From Petrocella sp024636985 (GTDB lineage Bacteria; Bacillota; Clostridia; Lachnospirales; Vallitaleaceae), in NCBI GenBank assembly GCA_024636985.1, contig JAGXFY010000052.1:5168-69167 (forward strand): 64,000 nucleotides of DNA, in the 5' to 3' direction. Shown piece after piece: positions 16,281 to 25,877 of the stretch. Made by a program: the position numbers and the translations under genes. The notes under the pieces are model-generated. The model was not told the origin of the DNA. It ran no database searches and saw nothing but the letters and a program-made list of their open reading frames with translations. Positions within the stretch are counted from its first letter, which is position 1. Each line of letters begins with the position of its first letter.

Positions 16281-17468
16281 CTAATTATCCCACAATTCGG
16301 ATAAGGGTTGCTTGATTTTTTTTCTCGTTACTTCAACCAGCCCAAGTGCTGTCATATCAATAACCGTTGTTTTAATTCTATCAAAGCTTGTTAGATATCT
16401 TAACTTCTGCATGAGCTTATTCTTGTCATCCGGATCTGTCATATCAATAAAATCAATGATAATAATACCCGAAATATTTCTAGCGCGCAATTGATAGGCA
16501 ATTTCTTCAGCAGCCTCCATATTGGTATTAAAAATTGTTTCTTTAACTTGCTTCTTACTTAAAGTTTTCTCAGTATTGACATCAATCACAGTTAGAGCTT
16601 CCGTAGGTTCTATGATAATGGATGCACCTGATTTTAGCCACACTTTTTTATGTAAAAGTTTATCGATTTTGCTTTGAACATTAAAGTAATTATACAAAGA
16701 CATCTCTTGGTCTACGAGCATGAGTTTGTGAACGATTTCAGGATGATTTTCACTCAAAAAATTTTCAACTTCACTATACAGGTTTTGATCATCATATATA
16801 TAATCTGTGACTTCATCTTCATGAAAATCCTTAAGCAAAGTCATATAAGGTGATCCTTGGGTATAGATACGTTGACCTGTGCTTCTAAAAGCCAAGGTTT
16901 TTAGGATCTTTTCATATAATTGAATGAGTTTTCGAACCTCATCAACCACCAAATCATCGGAAACAAAACTACAATTGGTACGAACAATAAAACCGTATGA
17001 TTTTGAAACATAATTTTTAATAAGTGTTTTGAGCCTTAATCTTTCTTCATCCTCCGTGATTTTTGAGGATATAAAAACGGATGGTTTATCCGTTGTCAGA
17101 ACAACGTAGCGACCGGTTAAACAAAAGTCAGTAATAGCTTTTGCCAATTTGGTCTTATGCGCATCTTTTTGAATCTGTATGAGAATTTCATCCCCAGGCA
17201 CGAGCGCCTGACCTTTTCCCACTTTTTTTGCGTAATAAATATTTTTGGATTCAAGTAAAGATAGAAAAACATTGTCCGATTTACCAATATCAACAAAAGC
17301 GGACTGAATGTTTTTTTTAATGGTCTTTACAGTACCCACATAGATATTACCAATATCCGTTTCAACTTCACCTGAAAAAAGATGTACTTCAAGGACGCGT
17401 TCTTTTTCATCCAAAAGTGCGCTTAATATGTTTTCATTGTAACGGGTGGTCACCAATTTTTTGCTCAT
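16281..17468 (-). CDS. rng: Ribonuclease E/G family protein
   Basis: 395 residues. It has an S1-like RNA-binding domain (about 36-125; GNIYVGTVKTIKKNIQSAFVDIG) and the DNase I-like catalytic part with metal-binding Asp residues in LTVIDVNTEKT and GIIIIDFIDMTD. It ends soon after LGLVEVTRKKIKQPLSE, so the zinc-link cysteines and RNase-H-like tail of long family members are absent. RNase G matures rRNA and trims mRNA. It sits directly after the TIGR03936 gene, as in many Clostridia upstream of rplU. Confidence 0.9.
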   Translation of the reverse strand: MSKKLVTTRYNENILSALLDEKERVLEVHLFSGEVETDIGNIYVGTVKTIKKNIQSAFVDIGKSDNVFLSLLESKNIYYAKKVGKGQALVPGDEILIQIQKDAHKTKLAKAITDFCLTGRYVVLTTDKPSVFISSKITEDEERLRLKTLIKNYVSKSYGFIVRTNCSFVSDDLVVDEVRKLIQLYEKILKTLAFRSTGQRIYTQGSPYMTLLKDFHEDEVTDYIYDDQNLYSEVENFLSENHPEIVHKLMLVDQEMSLYNYFNVQSKIDKLLHKKVWLKSGASIIIEPTEALTVIDVNTEKTLSKKQVKETIFNTNMEAAEEIAYQLRARNISGIIIIDFIDMTDPDDKNKLMQKLRYLTSFDRIKTTVIDMTALGLVEVTRKKIKQPLSELWDN

Positions 17469-17472
17469 GTCA

Positions 17473-18150
17473 TCACAATCCTAACTTAACCTCTAGCAAA
17501 GGTCTTAAACCATTATGCTCATGGTAGATTTCAACTCTGTGGAATCTATAATCACCACGTTCATAAGACAAATCGTTTAAAGCCAATAATTTCTCAAGCA
17601 CCATTTCCGGCTTGACATTAAAATGGCTGCCGTTGGCGATGGTCATTATAAGGTTTTGATCTTTTAAAACGATATTTATAATACCCGGTCTTAAATCAAA
17701 ATCATTAATTTTACCCTTTTTATTCTTTTTTCTTATTATTAACGTGTCCTGTGACATCATAGCTGTCACCATAGGTTCAGTTATAATCGGCTTTAGAATC
17801 TCTATCTTATAAGTAGCCGCGACAACCGATGCCATAGCTGACGTTTCTTTACTCATGATCTCAACCCCATCTAAAAAGACAATACCCTCTGGTGCTTTCT
17901 CATTGATGGCTTCTAATAAAACATCAATAGCCACATCTTCTGTCAACTTAACATCCATATATTCACTTTCACTGGTCACCCCAACGGCTAAGGCACTGGC
18001 AAAAGAAAATATCTGATGAGGATTAAAACCTTCTGAGTATGCAATAGGTATACCTGCTCTACTAAACATTTTCTGAAAAGTACGCATCATGTCCAAATGG
18101 CCAACAAATCGAATCGGTCCTTCTTTTTTAAATTTAAGCCTTACGAGCAT
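17473..18150 (-). CDS. TIGR03936 family radical-SAM-associated protein (DUF2344)
   Basis: 225 residues from the ATG after AAGGAGG; the in-frame extension to 18249 is inside the upstream gene. Conserved N-terminus MLVRLKFKKEGPIRFVGHLDMMRTFQKMF and SRAGIPIAYSEGFNPHQIFSFASALAVG. In Clostridia it always accompanies the TIGR03960 radical SAM gene, and the two start/stop regions overlap here. The reaction is not established; a role in RNA modification has been suggested from the context with RNase G. Confidence 0.88.
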   Translation of the reverse strand: MLVRLKFKKEGPIRFVGHLDMMRTFQKMFSRAGIPIAYSEGFNPHQIFSFASALAVGVTSESEYMDVKLTEDVAIDVLLEAINEKAPEGIVFLDGVEIMSKETSAMASVVAATYKIEILKPIITEPMVTAMMSQDTLIIRKKNKKGKINDFDLRPGIINIVLKDQNLIMTIANGSHFNVKPEMVLEKLLALNDLSYERGDYRFHRVEIYHEHNGLRPLLEVKLGL

Positions 18151-19987
18151 AACAAATACCTCCTTCAAAACACATTGCGCCACAGTTGGTACAACCCTCC
18201 ATACAATTAACTGTGGTCTCCCCCTTCTTAGCGCGCAAAAACTCATCATGCAAAAATGATTTATTTACACCGATGTCAATAAAATCCCATGGAAGTATTT
18301 CTTCTAATTCCCGCGTTCTTTCATTATAAAAAGCTGAATCCATGCCCAAATCAGCAAAAGCTTCATTCCATAATGCTACATCAAAATGTTCCGACCATGC
18401 GTCATATCGGGCACCTTTTTGATAAACTCTCATTATAACTTCATTAAGCTTTCGATCACCACGTGCCAATACGCCTTCTATTCGACTGGTATCCGCATCA
18501 TGACTGTTGTATTTAATATTCTTCTTATTGATGTTCCTGTTGATCACTTTAGATTTTTCTAGAAAAGCATCACTACTAGCTTGTCCCATCCATTGAAAAG
18601 GTGTAAATGGCTTAGGTATAAAAAAGGAGGTGCTAAGTACCACCTGAAGTCTCTGCTTACGCATATCTCCCGGCATAGAAAACCACTGGTTTACAATATC
18701 TTGTCCAAGCTTGGCAATGGCTAAAACGTCCTCTTCTGTCTCTGTCGGTAAGCCAAGCATAAAATACATCTTAACCCTATTCCAGCCGCCCATAAAAGCC
18801 TCATAGGCACCTTTAAGGATGTCTTCCTCGCTGATGTTCTTATTTATTACATCTCGCATTCTTTGAGAGCCTGCTTCCGGTGCAAACGTCAGACTGCTTT
18901 TTCTTACGTCTTGTACCTTGCTCATCAGTTCTATTGAAAAGTCATCAATTCGAAGTGAGGGTAGGGACAAATTCACATGTGCCAACTCCGGTGCCTCTAT
19001 GAGATGTGATGCCAAATCATCTAAATGAGAATAATCACTGGAACTTAATGAAATGAGTGAAATTTCATCATGTCCGGTATTCTTGACAATCTCTATTGCT
19101 TGTTCTTTTAACGCTTCTAGATCCTTCTCTCTTACAGGACGGTAAATGATACCTGCTTGACAAAAACGGCAACCTCTAGCACAGCCTCTAAAAAGTTCAA
19201 GAACAACTCGGTCATGTACTGTCTGAATATAGGGCACAATCGGTTTCATTGGGTATCTGGAGCCTGTCATATCCATCATGATGACTTTTTTAACTTGCGG
19301 CTTAGCCATTGGATGTTTAGGGAGAAAACTTTCTATGGTCCCATCTTCATTGTAGGTAACATCATAAAAAGCCGGTACATAAATGCCTTCAAAAGTAGCG
19401 GCCAATTCAAGAAAAGCTTTTTTAGTGCCACCATTTTCCCTGTGGTGTTTATAAGCATCCATTAAAGCATCAAGTTGAACTTCTCCCTCTCCTATATAGA
19501 AGAAGTCAATGAAATCACTAATAGGCTCAGGGTTATAGACACAAGGCCCTCCTGCACAAACAAGCGGATGCTCTTCTGTTCTATCCTTGCTTAGTAAAGG
19601 TATTTGAGCCAGGTCAAGCACCCTAAGAATATTGGTATAACACATTTCATATTGAATGGTAATCCCTATAAAATCAAAAGTTTTTATAGGTTCTTGGCTC
19701 TCAAGGGCAAAAAGCGGAAGGTTCTCTTCTTCCATAATATGATCTAAATCCACCCACGGTGAAAAGACACGTTCACACCAGAGATCCTCTCGTTGGTTCA
19801 AAAGATTGTAAAGTATGGAAAGGCCTAAATGACTCATTCCAATGTCATAAACATCCGGAAAACATAAGGCAAAGCGAATATTTATTTCATCTTTATTCTT
19901 ATAGATCGCATTGACCTCGTTACCGATGTATCTTGCAGGCTTTTCTACTTGTAATAGAATCCTGTCTTCTAAAAACAATTTATCCAT
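18134..19987 (-). CDS. TIGR03960 family B12-binding/radical SAM protein
   Basis: 617 residues from the ATG after AAGGAGA. N-terminal B12-binding-like Rossmann region (about 40-190; DVYDIGMSHLGLSILYNLLN), then a radical SAM barrel with the Cx3Cx2C cluster motif in RGCARGCRFCQAG, and a C-terminal cysteine cluster (CMEGCTNCGAMC) just before the stop. The substrate is unknown. It overlaps the TIGR03936 gene, and the pair plus RNase G is a conserved Clostridia cassette. Confidence 0.9.
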   Translation of the reverse strand: MDKLFLEDRILLQVEKPARYIGNEVNAIYKNKDEINIRFALCFPDVYDIGMSHLGLSILYNLLNQREDLWCERVFSPWVDLDHIMEEENLPLFALESQEPIKTFDFIGITIQYEMCYTNILRVLDLAQIPLLSKDRTEEHPLVCAGGPCVYNPEPISDFIDFFYIGEGEVQLDALMDAYKHHRENGGTKKAFLELAATFEGIYVPAFYDVTYNEDGTIESFLPKHPMAKPQVKKVIMMDMTGSRYPMKPIVPYIQTVHDRVVLELFRGCARGCRFCQAGIIYRPVREKDLEALKEQAIEIVKNTGHDEISLISLSSSDYSHLDDLASHLIEAPELAHVNLSLPSLRIDDFSIELMSKVQDVRKSSLTFAPEAGSQRMRDVINKNISEEDILKGAYEAFMGGWNRVKMYFMLGLPTETEEDVLAIAKLGQDIVNQWFSMPGDMRKQRLQVVLSTSFFIPKPFTPFQWMGQASSDAFLEKSKVINRNINKKNIKYNSHDADTSRIEGVLARGDRKLNEVIMRVYQKGARYDAWSEHFDVALWNEAFADLGMDSAFYNERTRELEEILPWDFIDIGVNKSFLHDEFLRAKKGETTVNCMEGCTNCGAMCFEGGICYARKA

Positions 19988-20107
19988 AAAGTCTCCTTGT
20001 ATTAAAACTGTATATGTAGATCTAAACAAAGGAAAAATCAAGTTAAGATTCTACCTCAACAGTAAATATTACATGATAATTATGAAATAGTCAAACACTG
20101 AATTATA

Positions 20108-21892
20108 CTATCCAAGTAAGTTCATGTTCCAAATCACGCTACAAAAAGCAACACTGATCATAACATGACACCATAATAGGATATGAATACCTTTTTGTGT
20201 TGTATGTGGCTCGGCTCTAAAAGCACTTAATATATCCAGTAAGGTTGTTGTCACAATCATCCAACCTGCCATTTGTATGTACTTTGTAAACGTCAACATA
20301 TTAAAATTCATCATACCGTAAATGAGTAGACCAATCATCCCTACCAAAGATACCAACTGGAAGAAGGATACCAAGCGTGCTACCCGGTAAATCGTTGAGC
20401 GATCTTTTAATTTGATAAACGCCATCACACCATAGATGAAGGTTGTAAGTATAAAGAGAATGCTCACACCAAATGTAATGCCTTTGTTTTCTAAACCATT
20501 GATTCTTTCATAAGTCTGTGAGAATGCCGTTGTCATATAAGTCTTGCCATTCATATCAAAGAACTTTACCTTACCAATGGACGATTCATAAACATTATTA
20601 CCAAGATGCACCATTTTTTTATGGTTTAATGTAAACCCTTCTGATAAGGAACCGGATACATCCACCATTTTCCCTGGCACAAAAAAACGTAATAATTTCT
20701 CCGACGTTTTTTGGCTCTGCCATAAATTAGCATAGCAACCACTTACATTATAGGTTGCTCCACCCATTTCGTTAGGCACTTCCTGATTACCGTATATTTG
20801 TTCTGTAACCGCCCCACTGACCTCGTCAATGGTTTCAGAGGGAACATATGTATTAAAAGAATAGAAAATGCCTGTTTTTTTCTCCGGATACAATAGAATT
20901 CTCGAGTAGAAATGAAGGGTCTCTCCCTTTTTTTCGAAGTATAAATGACCATTTTGTTCTTTTCTGTTCCATACATATCCAATGCCTTCAAATTCATCCG
21001 CCATAGAAAACTGTTGCTCTAATAGCTCTTTTTTATACTCCTGACTCAAAACACGATTAGAAGGTTCGAGCAACCATTGTATATACTTCGCCATATCATC
21101 TGCCGTACTGACTGCAGAGCCTTCAGGATAGATGTTCATATACATGTCCAAAGTAACCTCTCCGCTTGGTAAATAAGCTTGTGATACTCTGACAGTATCA
21201 TGCATGTGAGCAAAAGTAGTATGATTCATTTCTAAAGGCTTAAAGATTTTCTCATAACAAAAGTCAGCAAAATCAGTGCCTGTTGACTTTTCAATGACAT
21301 AAGCTGCAAGGCCAATCCCATAATTAGAGTAGGAAGCTATTTCTCCGGGTCTGGTAATCTGTTCCGGTCTGTATTTAACTATTGTTTCTGACAGTGGTTC
21401 AGTATCACTGACGTTTTTAACCGCCATGCCTGTTACTATTTCTTCAAAACCGCTCGTATGGGTCAAAAGATGCTGCATTGTAACGGGATATTTAAGTGGT
21501 TTGAAAGCTTTATCTTCTTCAAGGTATAAAGATATATCTTGGTCCATATCGATATAGCCTTCTTCCACTGCAATCAGTGCAGCAACAGCTACAAAGGTCT
21601 TAGATATGGAACCGATTCTAAAACCAACATCCTTCCCATTAGATTCTATACCGCGTTCTACATCTGCATATCCATAACCCTTCGAGAGAACTTTCTCACC
21701 ATCTGCAACCATCGTGGCAACAGCACCCATAGACTTTCCTTCATCAATAATGGCATTTAATTGCTGATCCATTCTGTCGAAGAATTGTTCATCTTTGGAA
21801 TCCTCAACGAATTGACCACCATAAGCGGTTGTTGTCAAACCCATAAGTATAAAATAAGCTACCATAACTAAACACATCATTTTTCTTTTCAT
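20108..21892 (-). CDS. class C beta-lactamase-like serine hydrolase with C-terminal membrane helices
   Basis: 594 residues from the ATG after AAAGGAG; a GTG three codons earlier is in frame. A signal peptide (about 1-25) precedes the hydrolase domain with Ser-x-x-Lys at 95-98 (SISK), a YSN motif (ASYSNYGIG) and MQHLLTHTSG. After about residue 470 come four membrane helices. Such proteins are usually extracytoplasmic D-aminopeptidase/esterase-like enzymes; the substrate cannot be read from sequence. It lies downstream of a two-component system on the same strand, which might control it. Confidence 0.85.
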   Translation of the reverse strand: MKRKMMCLVMVAYFILMGLTTTAYGGQFVEDSKDEQFFDRMDQQLNAIIDEGKSMGAVATMVADGEKVLSKGYGYADVERGIESNGKDVGFRIGSISKTFVAVAALIAVEEGYIDMDQDISLYLEEDKAFKPLKYPVTMQHLLTHTSGFEEIVTGMAVKNVSDTEPLSETIVKYRPEQITRPGEIASYSNYGIGLAAYVIEKSTGTDFADFCYEKIFKPLEMNHTTFAHMHDTVRVSQAYLPSGEVTLDMYMNIYPEGSAVSTADDMAKYIQWLLEPSNRVLSQEYKKELLEQQFSMADEFEGIGYVWNRKEQNGHLYFEKKGETLHFYSRILLYPEKKTGIFYSFNTYVPSETIDEVSGAVTEQIYGNQEVPNEMGGATYNVSGCYANLWQSQKTSEKLLRFFVPGKMVDVSGSLSEGFTLNHKKMVHLGNNVYESSIGKVKFFDMNGKTYMTTAFSQTYERINGLENKGITFGVSILFILTTFIYGVMAFIKLKDRSTIYRVARLVSFFQLVSLVGMIGLLIYGMMNFNMLTFTKYIQMAGWMIVTTTLLDILSAFRAEPHTTQKGIHILLWCHVMISVAFCSVIWNMNLLG

Positions 21893-21989
21893 TGTTAACA
21901 CTCCTTTATTTAAGTATGGATACCATTATAGTACCTGCACCTATAAAGAAGCTTACGTCAATCTTAAATCTACCTTAAGTATATTTTAT

Positions 21990-22043
21990 GTGAATTAGAG
22001 AAACTTAGTTTTTACTCTATAACCATAGATGGTTTAGGTGTCA
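21990..22043. repeat. 54-bp direct repeat, copy 1 (duplicated histidine kinase 3' end)
   Basis: It differs from 22114-22167 at two positions. On the minus strand it encodes a copy of the kinase C-terminal residues (TPKPSMVI) followed by a stop, outside any gene. Confidence 0.85.
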
Positions 22044-22064
22044 AAACTATATAGTTGAACTTTT

Positions 22065-22115
22065 ACATACAATATATAGTTATGAATGTATCAACGTAAT
22101 CTATATATTGTATGT
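22065..22115. repeat. 15-bp perfect inverted repeat in the 70-bp spacer
   Basis: ACATACAATATATAG (22065-22079) and CTATATATTGTATGT (22101-22115) enclose a 21-nt loop. There is no U-run on either side. It lies between the two 54-bp direct repeats. Confidence 0.8.
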
Positions 22116-22167
22116 GAATTAGTGAAACTTAGTTTTTACCCTATAACCATAGATGGTTTAGGTGTCA
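22114..22167. repeat. 54-bp direct repeat, copy 2, overlapping the kinase 3' end
   Basis: Contains the last codons and stop of the histidine kinase gene. The partner copy is 124 bp away. Confidence 0.85.
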
Positions 22168-23554
22168 TCTTGGGCAAGGTTATATTAAAGATACTGCCTA
22201 TATGACGTTTAGATTCCATCGTTATATTGCCATTGTGAAGTTGGATGATTTTCATTGTTATTGCAAGCCCTAGACCACTTCCTTCTAGACCTGATTGTCT
22301 GGATGCATCCACTTTTACAAATGGCTTGAAAATATCTTCTTGTAAATCATCCGGTATGCCGATACCATTGTCTGAAATTAGCAAGTAGCAATTTTCTTCA
22401 TCTTCTTTAAGCTCAATACTAATCTTTGTACCTTTTTCATTGTATTTCAATGCATTATTGATTAAATTGTCAATTGCACGTTCCATTTCTTGTGTATCTA
22501 AGGGAACTTTTATAGCATGTGTAGGGATATCAAATTCATATTCAAATCCTTCAAAAATAAAATCATCTATGTATTCAGCCAATTTCACTCTTAAAAACTC
22601 CGAAAAATCTACCGACTCAAGACTAAGTTTAAAATCAGGGCTGTCTAACTTGGTCAGATCAAAAAGACTGGTTAATAGGGCACTTGCACGATAAGCATTG
22701 CGCCTTATCATCACCAAATACTGACTGCTTTCTTCACTCGGATTTTCAATACAGTATTCGGTATAACCTGTGATGACCGCCAATGGATTTTTAAGATCAT
22801 GAGCAACATCTAAAATCAACTGCTTTCTTAAGTGTTCTGATTTCTTCCTAAGTTCCATCTCAGTTTGTATGGTTTCAGCCATTTTATTGAAGGCTTGTTC
22901 AAGATCACCAAATTCATGTTTTAGATTTAATGATACTCTAGCATCATAACGACCTTCTTTTATCAGATTGGCACTTTTCTGAAGTTTCTCCATGGGAGTC
23001 GAAAAACTTAGTGCCATAATTTTTGAATATATTTGACTGCTGGATATTAACAATAAAAGGTATACCACGATACCTAAAATAATTGTTCCAAATACAACAA
23101 CTGAATCTGAAGACTCATAATTGCTATTATGTGTAATGGCAAAGTCAAACCGTAATGATGTGGGAAAGGTTATAACCAACCAGAAATTCTCCTTATCATT
23201 GTAGGCAATACTATAACTATATGCTCGTGAAATCGCTTGGGATGAGGTTAAGAACTGTGTGAATTCAAAGACCGTCAACTGTGTTTTAGGAAAATTATTG
23301 ATACCTTTTGTATAGATAACCTTGTAATTCTCATCTATGACCTGTACGCCACCATTATGATTGATAATTTCAAGGACTTGTATATCATTGTAATTATCCT
23401 TCATCATCGATGCGGCATCGTATTGGTTTTTTACAAGTGCATCTTCAATAAATCCGGATACAATACCTAGCAAAAAGAACGCCAGTATGGCAATAATAGA
23501 AGTTATAAAAAATACAAGTATATAGTTAAGCAGAAACCGAGTTTTCATTTTCAT
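22136..23554 (-). CDS. sensor histidine kinase
   Basis: 472 residues. Membrane helices at about 8-34 and 151-172 flank an extracellular sensor of some 115 residues. HAMP region (about 173-230), HisKA with phospho-acceptor His252 (DVAHDLKNPLAV), and HATPase with NNALKYN, DNGIGIP and GSGLGLAI. It phosphorylates the OmpR-type regulator encoded four bases upstream. The last residues lie in a duplicated 54-bp segment. The signal is unknown. Confidence 0.93.
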   Translation of the reverse strand: MKMKTRFLLNYILVFFITSIIAILAFFLLGIVSGFIEDALVKNQYDAASMMKDNYNDIQVLEIINHNGGVQVIDENYKVIYTKGINNFPKTQLTVFEFTQFLTSSQAISRAYSYSIAYNDKENFWLVITFPTSLRFDFAITHNSNYESSDSVVVFGTIILGIVVYLLLLISSSQIYSKIMALSFSTPMEKLQKSANLIKEGRYDARVSLNLKHEFGDLEQAFNKMAETIQTEMELRKKSEHLRKQLILDVAHDLKNPLAVITGYTEYCIENPSEESSQYLVMIRRNAYRASALLTSLFDLTKLDSPDFKLSLESVDFSEFLRVKLAEYIDDFIFEGFEYEFDIPTHAIKVPLDTQEMERAIDNLINNALKYNEKGTKISIELKEDEENCYLLISDNGIGIPDDLQEDIFKPFVKVDASRQSGLEGSGLGLAITMKIIQLHNGNITMESKRHIGSIFNITLPKMTPKPSMVIG

Positions 23555-23558
23555 TTTT

Positions 23559-24242
23559 TCACACCCCTACCTTACTGAATTTATACCCTATACCTTTAAT
23601 GGTAATAATAAGAGCAGGTTTTTTAGGGTCTGTTTCTATTTTTTGTCTCAAATGACTAATATGTACCATAATCGTATTGTCATCATACAGGAAATCCTCG
23701 TCCCAAACAGCCATATATATTTGTTTTTTAGTAAAAACGCGTCCCGGCTGTTCCATCAAGTATTTAAGCATCAAGAACTCTTTGGCACTTAAATCAATGG
23801 ACACATTGTTTTTATAAACCATGCAAGATACCGGATCAAGTGTTATTGGCCCTATTGTAATAGATCCCTCATCCATTCTCATAGACTTATTTTTTTTAGC
23901 TCGTACATCAATTCTAGCAACCAATTCAACCATACTAAAAGGTTTAACCAAATAATCATCAGCGCCAAGACCAAAACCTAAGACCTTGTCCATATCATCT
24001 CCCCTGGAGGTAAGCATGATTATTGGAACATCACTTTTTTCTCGAATGCGCCTAAGTAGGTTAAATCCATCCATGATTGGCATCATGACGTCAAAAAGCC
24101 CGATATCAATAGGCTGATGATCAAAAATATCCCAAGCTTCTTTTCCGTTCTTAGCTAGAAAAACGTGATGACCTTCATTTTCTAGATTCAGTTTAAGCAG
24201 CTCTCTTAAATCCTTTTCATCTTCTGCAACCAATATATTCAT
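23559..24242 (-). CDS. OmpR/PhoB-family response regulator
   Basis: 227 residues from the ATG after GGAGG. Receiver domain with acidic pair ED (7-8), phospho-acceptor Asp51 (GLFDVMMPIMDGF), Thr in MLTSRG and Lys in LVKPF. The C-terminal winged helix carries LSAKEFLMLKYLMEQPGRVFTK and a VHISHLRQKIE recognition region. It forms an operon with the kinase; the serine hydrolase downstream is a possible target. Confidence 0.94.
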   Translation of the reverse strand: MNILVAEDEKDLRELLKLNLENEGHHVFLAKNGKEAWDIFDHQPIDIGLFDVMMPIMDGFNLLRRIREKSDVPIIMLTSRGDDMDKVLGFGLGADDYLVKPFSMVELVARIDVRAKKNKSMRMDEGSITIGPITLDPVSCMVYKNNVSIDLSAKEFLMLKYLMEQPGRVFTKKQIYMAVWDEDFLYDDNTIMVHISHLRQKIETDPKKPALIITIKGIGYKFSKVGV

Positions 24243-24402
24243 TAGAACCTCCAATATCAACACATACTATACCTTTTTATGATATATTATTATAACATAT
24301 TCTTTATACAGCATGGAACCCAATAAGATAGGTCAAATCTGATTTATAACTAAGAAATCCTAGATTTAGAATAGTTGAGTTATGTGTTAATACATTTCAG
24401 CC

Positions 24403-24431
24403 TTGATGAACAACGGCAATTGTGATATAAC
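24403..24431 (+). promoter_or_regulatory. candidate promoter of tyrS
   Basis: TTGATG (24403-24408), 17-bp spacer, TATAAC (24426-24431). The leader to tyrS is about 95 nt, too short for a full T-box, and no T-box AGGGTGG-type sequence is present. Confidence 0.55.
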
Positions 24432-24528
24432 TATAGCTAGAGTCTTTTTATAATTCTTAAATAGCTATATTATGGTAAGAAGGTTTAAACCATAGGATAC
24501 AAAAATAAATATTTTCAGGAGGCTATAC

Positions 24529-25755
24529 ATGAAAAGTGCATATGATGTTTTGCTTGAGAGAGGTTTTATTGCTCAAGCTACCCACGAAGAAGAAATTAAA
24601 GATTTACTGTCGAAGGAAAAAATAAGTTTTTATATAGGTTTTGATGCAACGGCTAATAGCTTGACCGCCGGACATTTCTTAACCATTATGGCAATGGCGC
24701 ATATGCAACATGCCGGCCATAGACCTATAGCACTTATTGGCGGTGGTACCACACGTATTGGCGATCCTTCCGGAAAAAGTGATATGCGACAGATGCTTAC
24801 TTCTGAACAAATTGATGCCAACGCTGCCAATTTTAAGGTTCAACTTTCTAATCTTATCGATTTTTCTGATGGCAAAGCCATTATGGTAGACAATGCCGAC
24901 TGGTTACTCAAATTAAACTATGTCGATTTTATCCGTGAAATCGGTGTTCATTTTTCTGTGAATCGTATGTTGACAGCTGAATGTTACAAATCCAGACTTG
25001 AAAAAGGTTTATCATTTTTGGAGTTCAATTATATGCTCCTTCAATCTTATGATTTTCTTGAACTGAACCAACGCTATGATTGTGTTATGCAAATGGGTGG
25101 AAATGATCAATGGTCCAATATTCTAGGTGGTGTTGAACTTATTCGCCGAAAAGAACAAAAACCTGCATTTGGCCTTACTTTCAACCTACTTACCACAAGT
25201 GAAGGCATCAAAATGGGAAAAACCGAAAAAGGTGCACTTTGGCTGGATAAGGAACGTACTTCTCCTTATGAATTTTTCCAATACTGGCGCAATATAGAAG
25301 ACGTTAAGGTCAAAGAATGCCTAGCCCTACTTACTTTCTTGCCTATGGAAGAAGTCAATCGTCTTGGTGCTTTAGAAGGTGCAGAAATTAATCAGGCAAA
25401 AGAAGTGCTTGCCTATGAGATTACAGCACTTATTCATGGGGAAGAAGAAGCTAAAAAAGCATTAGAAGCTACCAAGGCCTTATTTGGTAGTGGCGCCAAG
25501 CTCGACAATGTACCACAAACACAGATGGATATAGCTATATTTGAATCAGGTATGAACCTACTGGATCTCCTACTGGATGCCAAACTCATTCCAAGTAAAT
25601 CAGAAGGTAGAAGGAATGTTCAACAAGGTGGTGTTCGTATTAATGATGTACAGATTACAGATGTGGACTACCTGATAACAAAAGATGATTTTAACGCCGA
25701 CGGTGAATTGATGATTCGAAAAGGGAAAAAAGTCCACCATATGATAAAAATCTAA
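24529..25755 (+). CDS. tyrS: Tyrosyl-tRNA synthetase
   Basis: 408 residues, TyrRS of the bacterial TyrS type. HIGH-like motif TAGH (about 47-50) after YIGFDATANSL, tyrosine-binding segments QMGGNDQWSNILGG, KMSKS-like KMGKT (about 233), and a C-terminal S4 RNA-binding domain (SEGRRNVQQGGVRIN). It charges tRNA-Tyr. AGGAGG lies six bases before the ATG. It is a single gene on the plus strand, ended by a strong terminator. Confidence 0.96.
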   Translation: MKSAYDVLLERGFIAQATHEEEIKDLLSKEKISFYIGFDATANSLTAGHFLTIMAMAHMQHAGHRPIALIGGGTTRIGDPSGKSDMRQMLTSEQIDANAANFKVQLSNLIDFSDGKAIMVDNADWLLKLNYVDFIREIGVHFSVNRMLTAECYKSRLEKGLSFLEFNYMLLQSYDFLELNQRYDCVMQMGGNDQWSNILGGVELIRRKEQKPAFGLTFNLLTTSEGIKMGKTEKGALWLDKERTSPYEFFQYWRNIEDVKVKECLALLTFLPMEEVNRLGALEGAEINQAKEVLAYEITALIHGEEEAKKALEATKALFGSGAKLDNVPQTQMDIAIFESGMNLLDLLLDAKLIPSKSEGRRNVQQGGVRINDVQITDVDYLITKDDFNADGELMIRKGKKVHHMIKI

Positions 25756-25782
25756 AGACTTGATTTCATATTACTATTACAA

Positions 25783-25825
25783 CAAAAGAGGTATAAACCC
25801 GTAATTTGGGCTTATACCTCTTTTG
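25783..25825. terminator. bidirectional terminator between tyrS and pepD
   Basis: CAAAAGAGGTATAA (25783-25796) pairs with TTATACCTCTTTTG (25812-25825), a 14-bp perfect stem with A- and T-rich flanks. Confidence 0.9.
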
Positions 25826-25877
25826 CTTTACACATAGATAAGTACTAATATCCTGTTGTGGTCACAGATCTTGATTT

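Noticed and set aside
22065..22115. 15-bp inverted repeat as intrinsic terminator of the histidine kinase
   Set aside because: The stem is AT-rich and neither side is followed by a U-run, so it was kept as a repeat.
24264..24528. T-box riboswitch before tyrS
   Set aside because: Common for tyrS in Firmicutes, but no AGGGTGG-type T-box sequence is present and the leader from the likely promoter is only about 95 nt.
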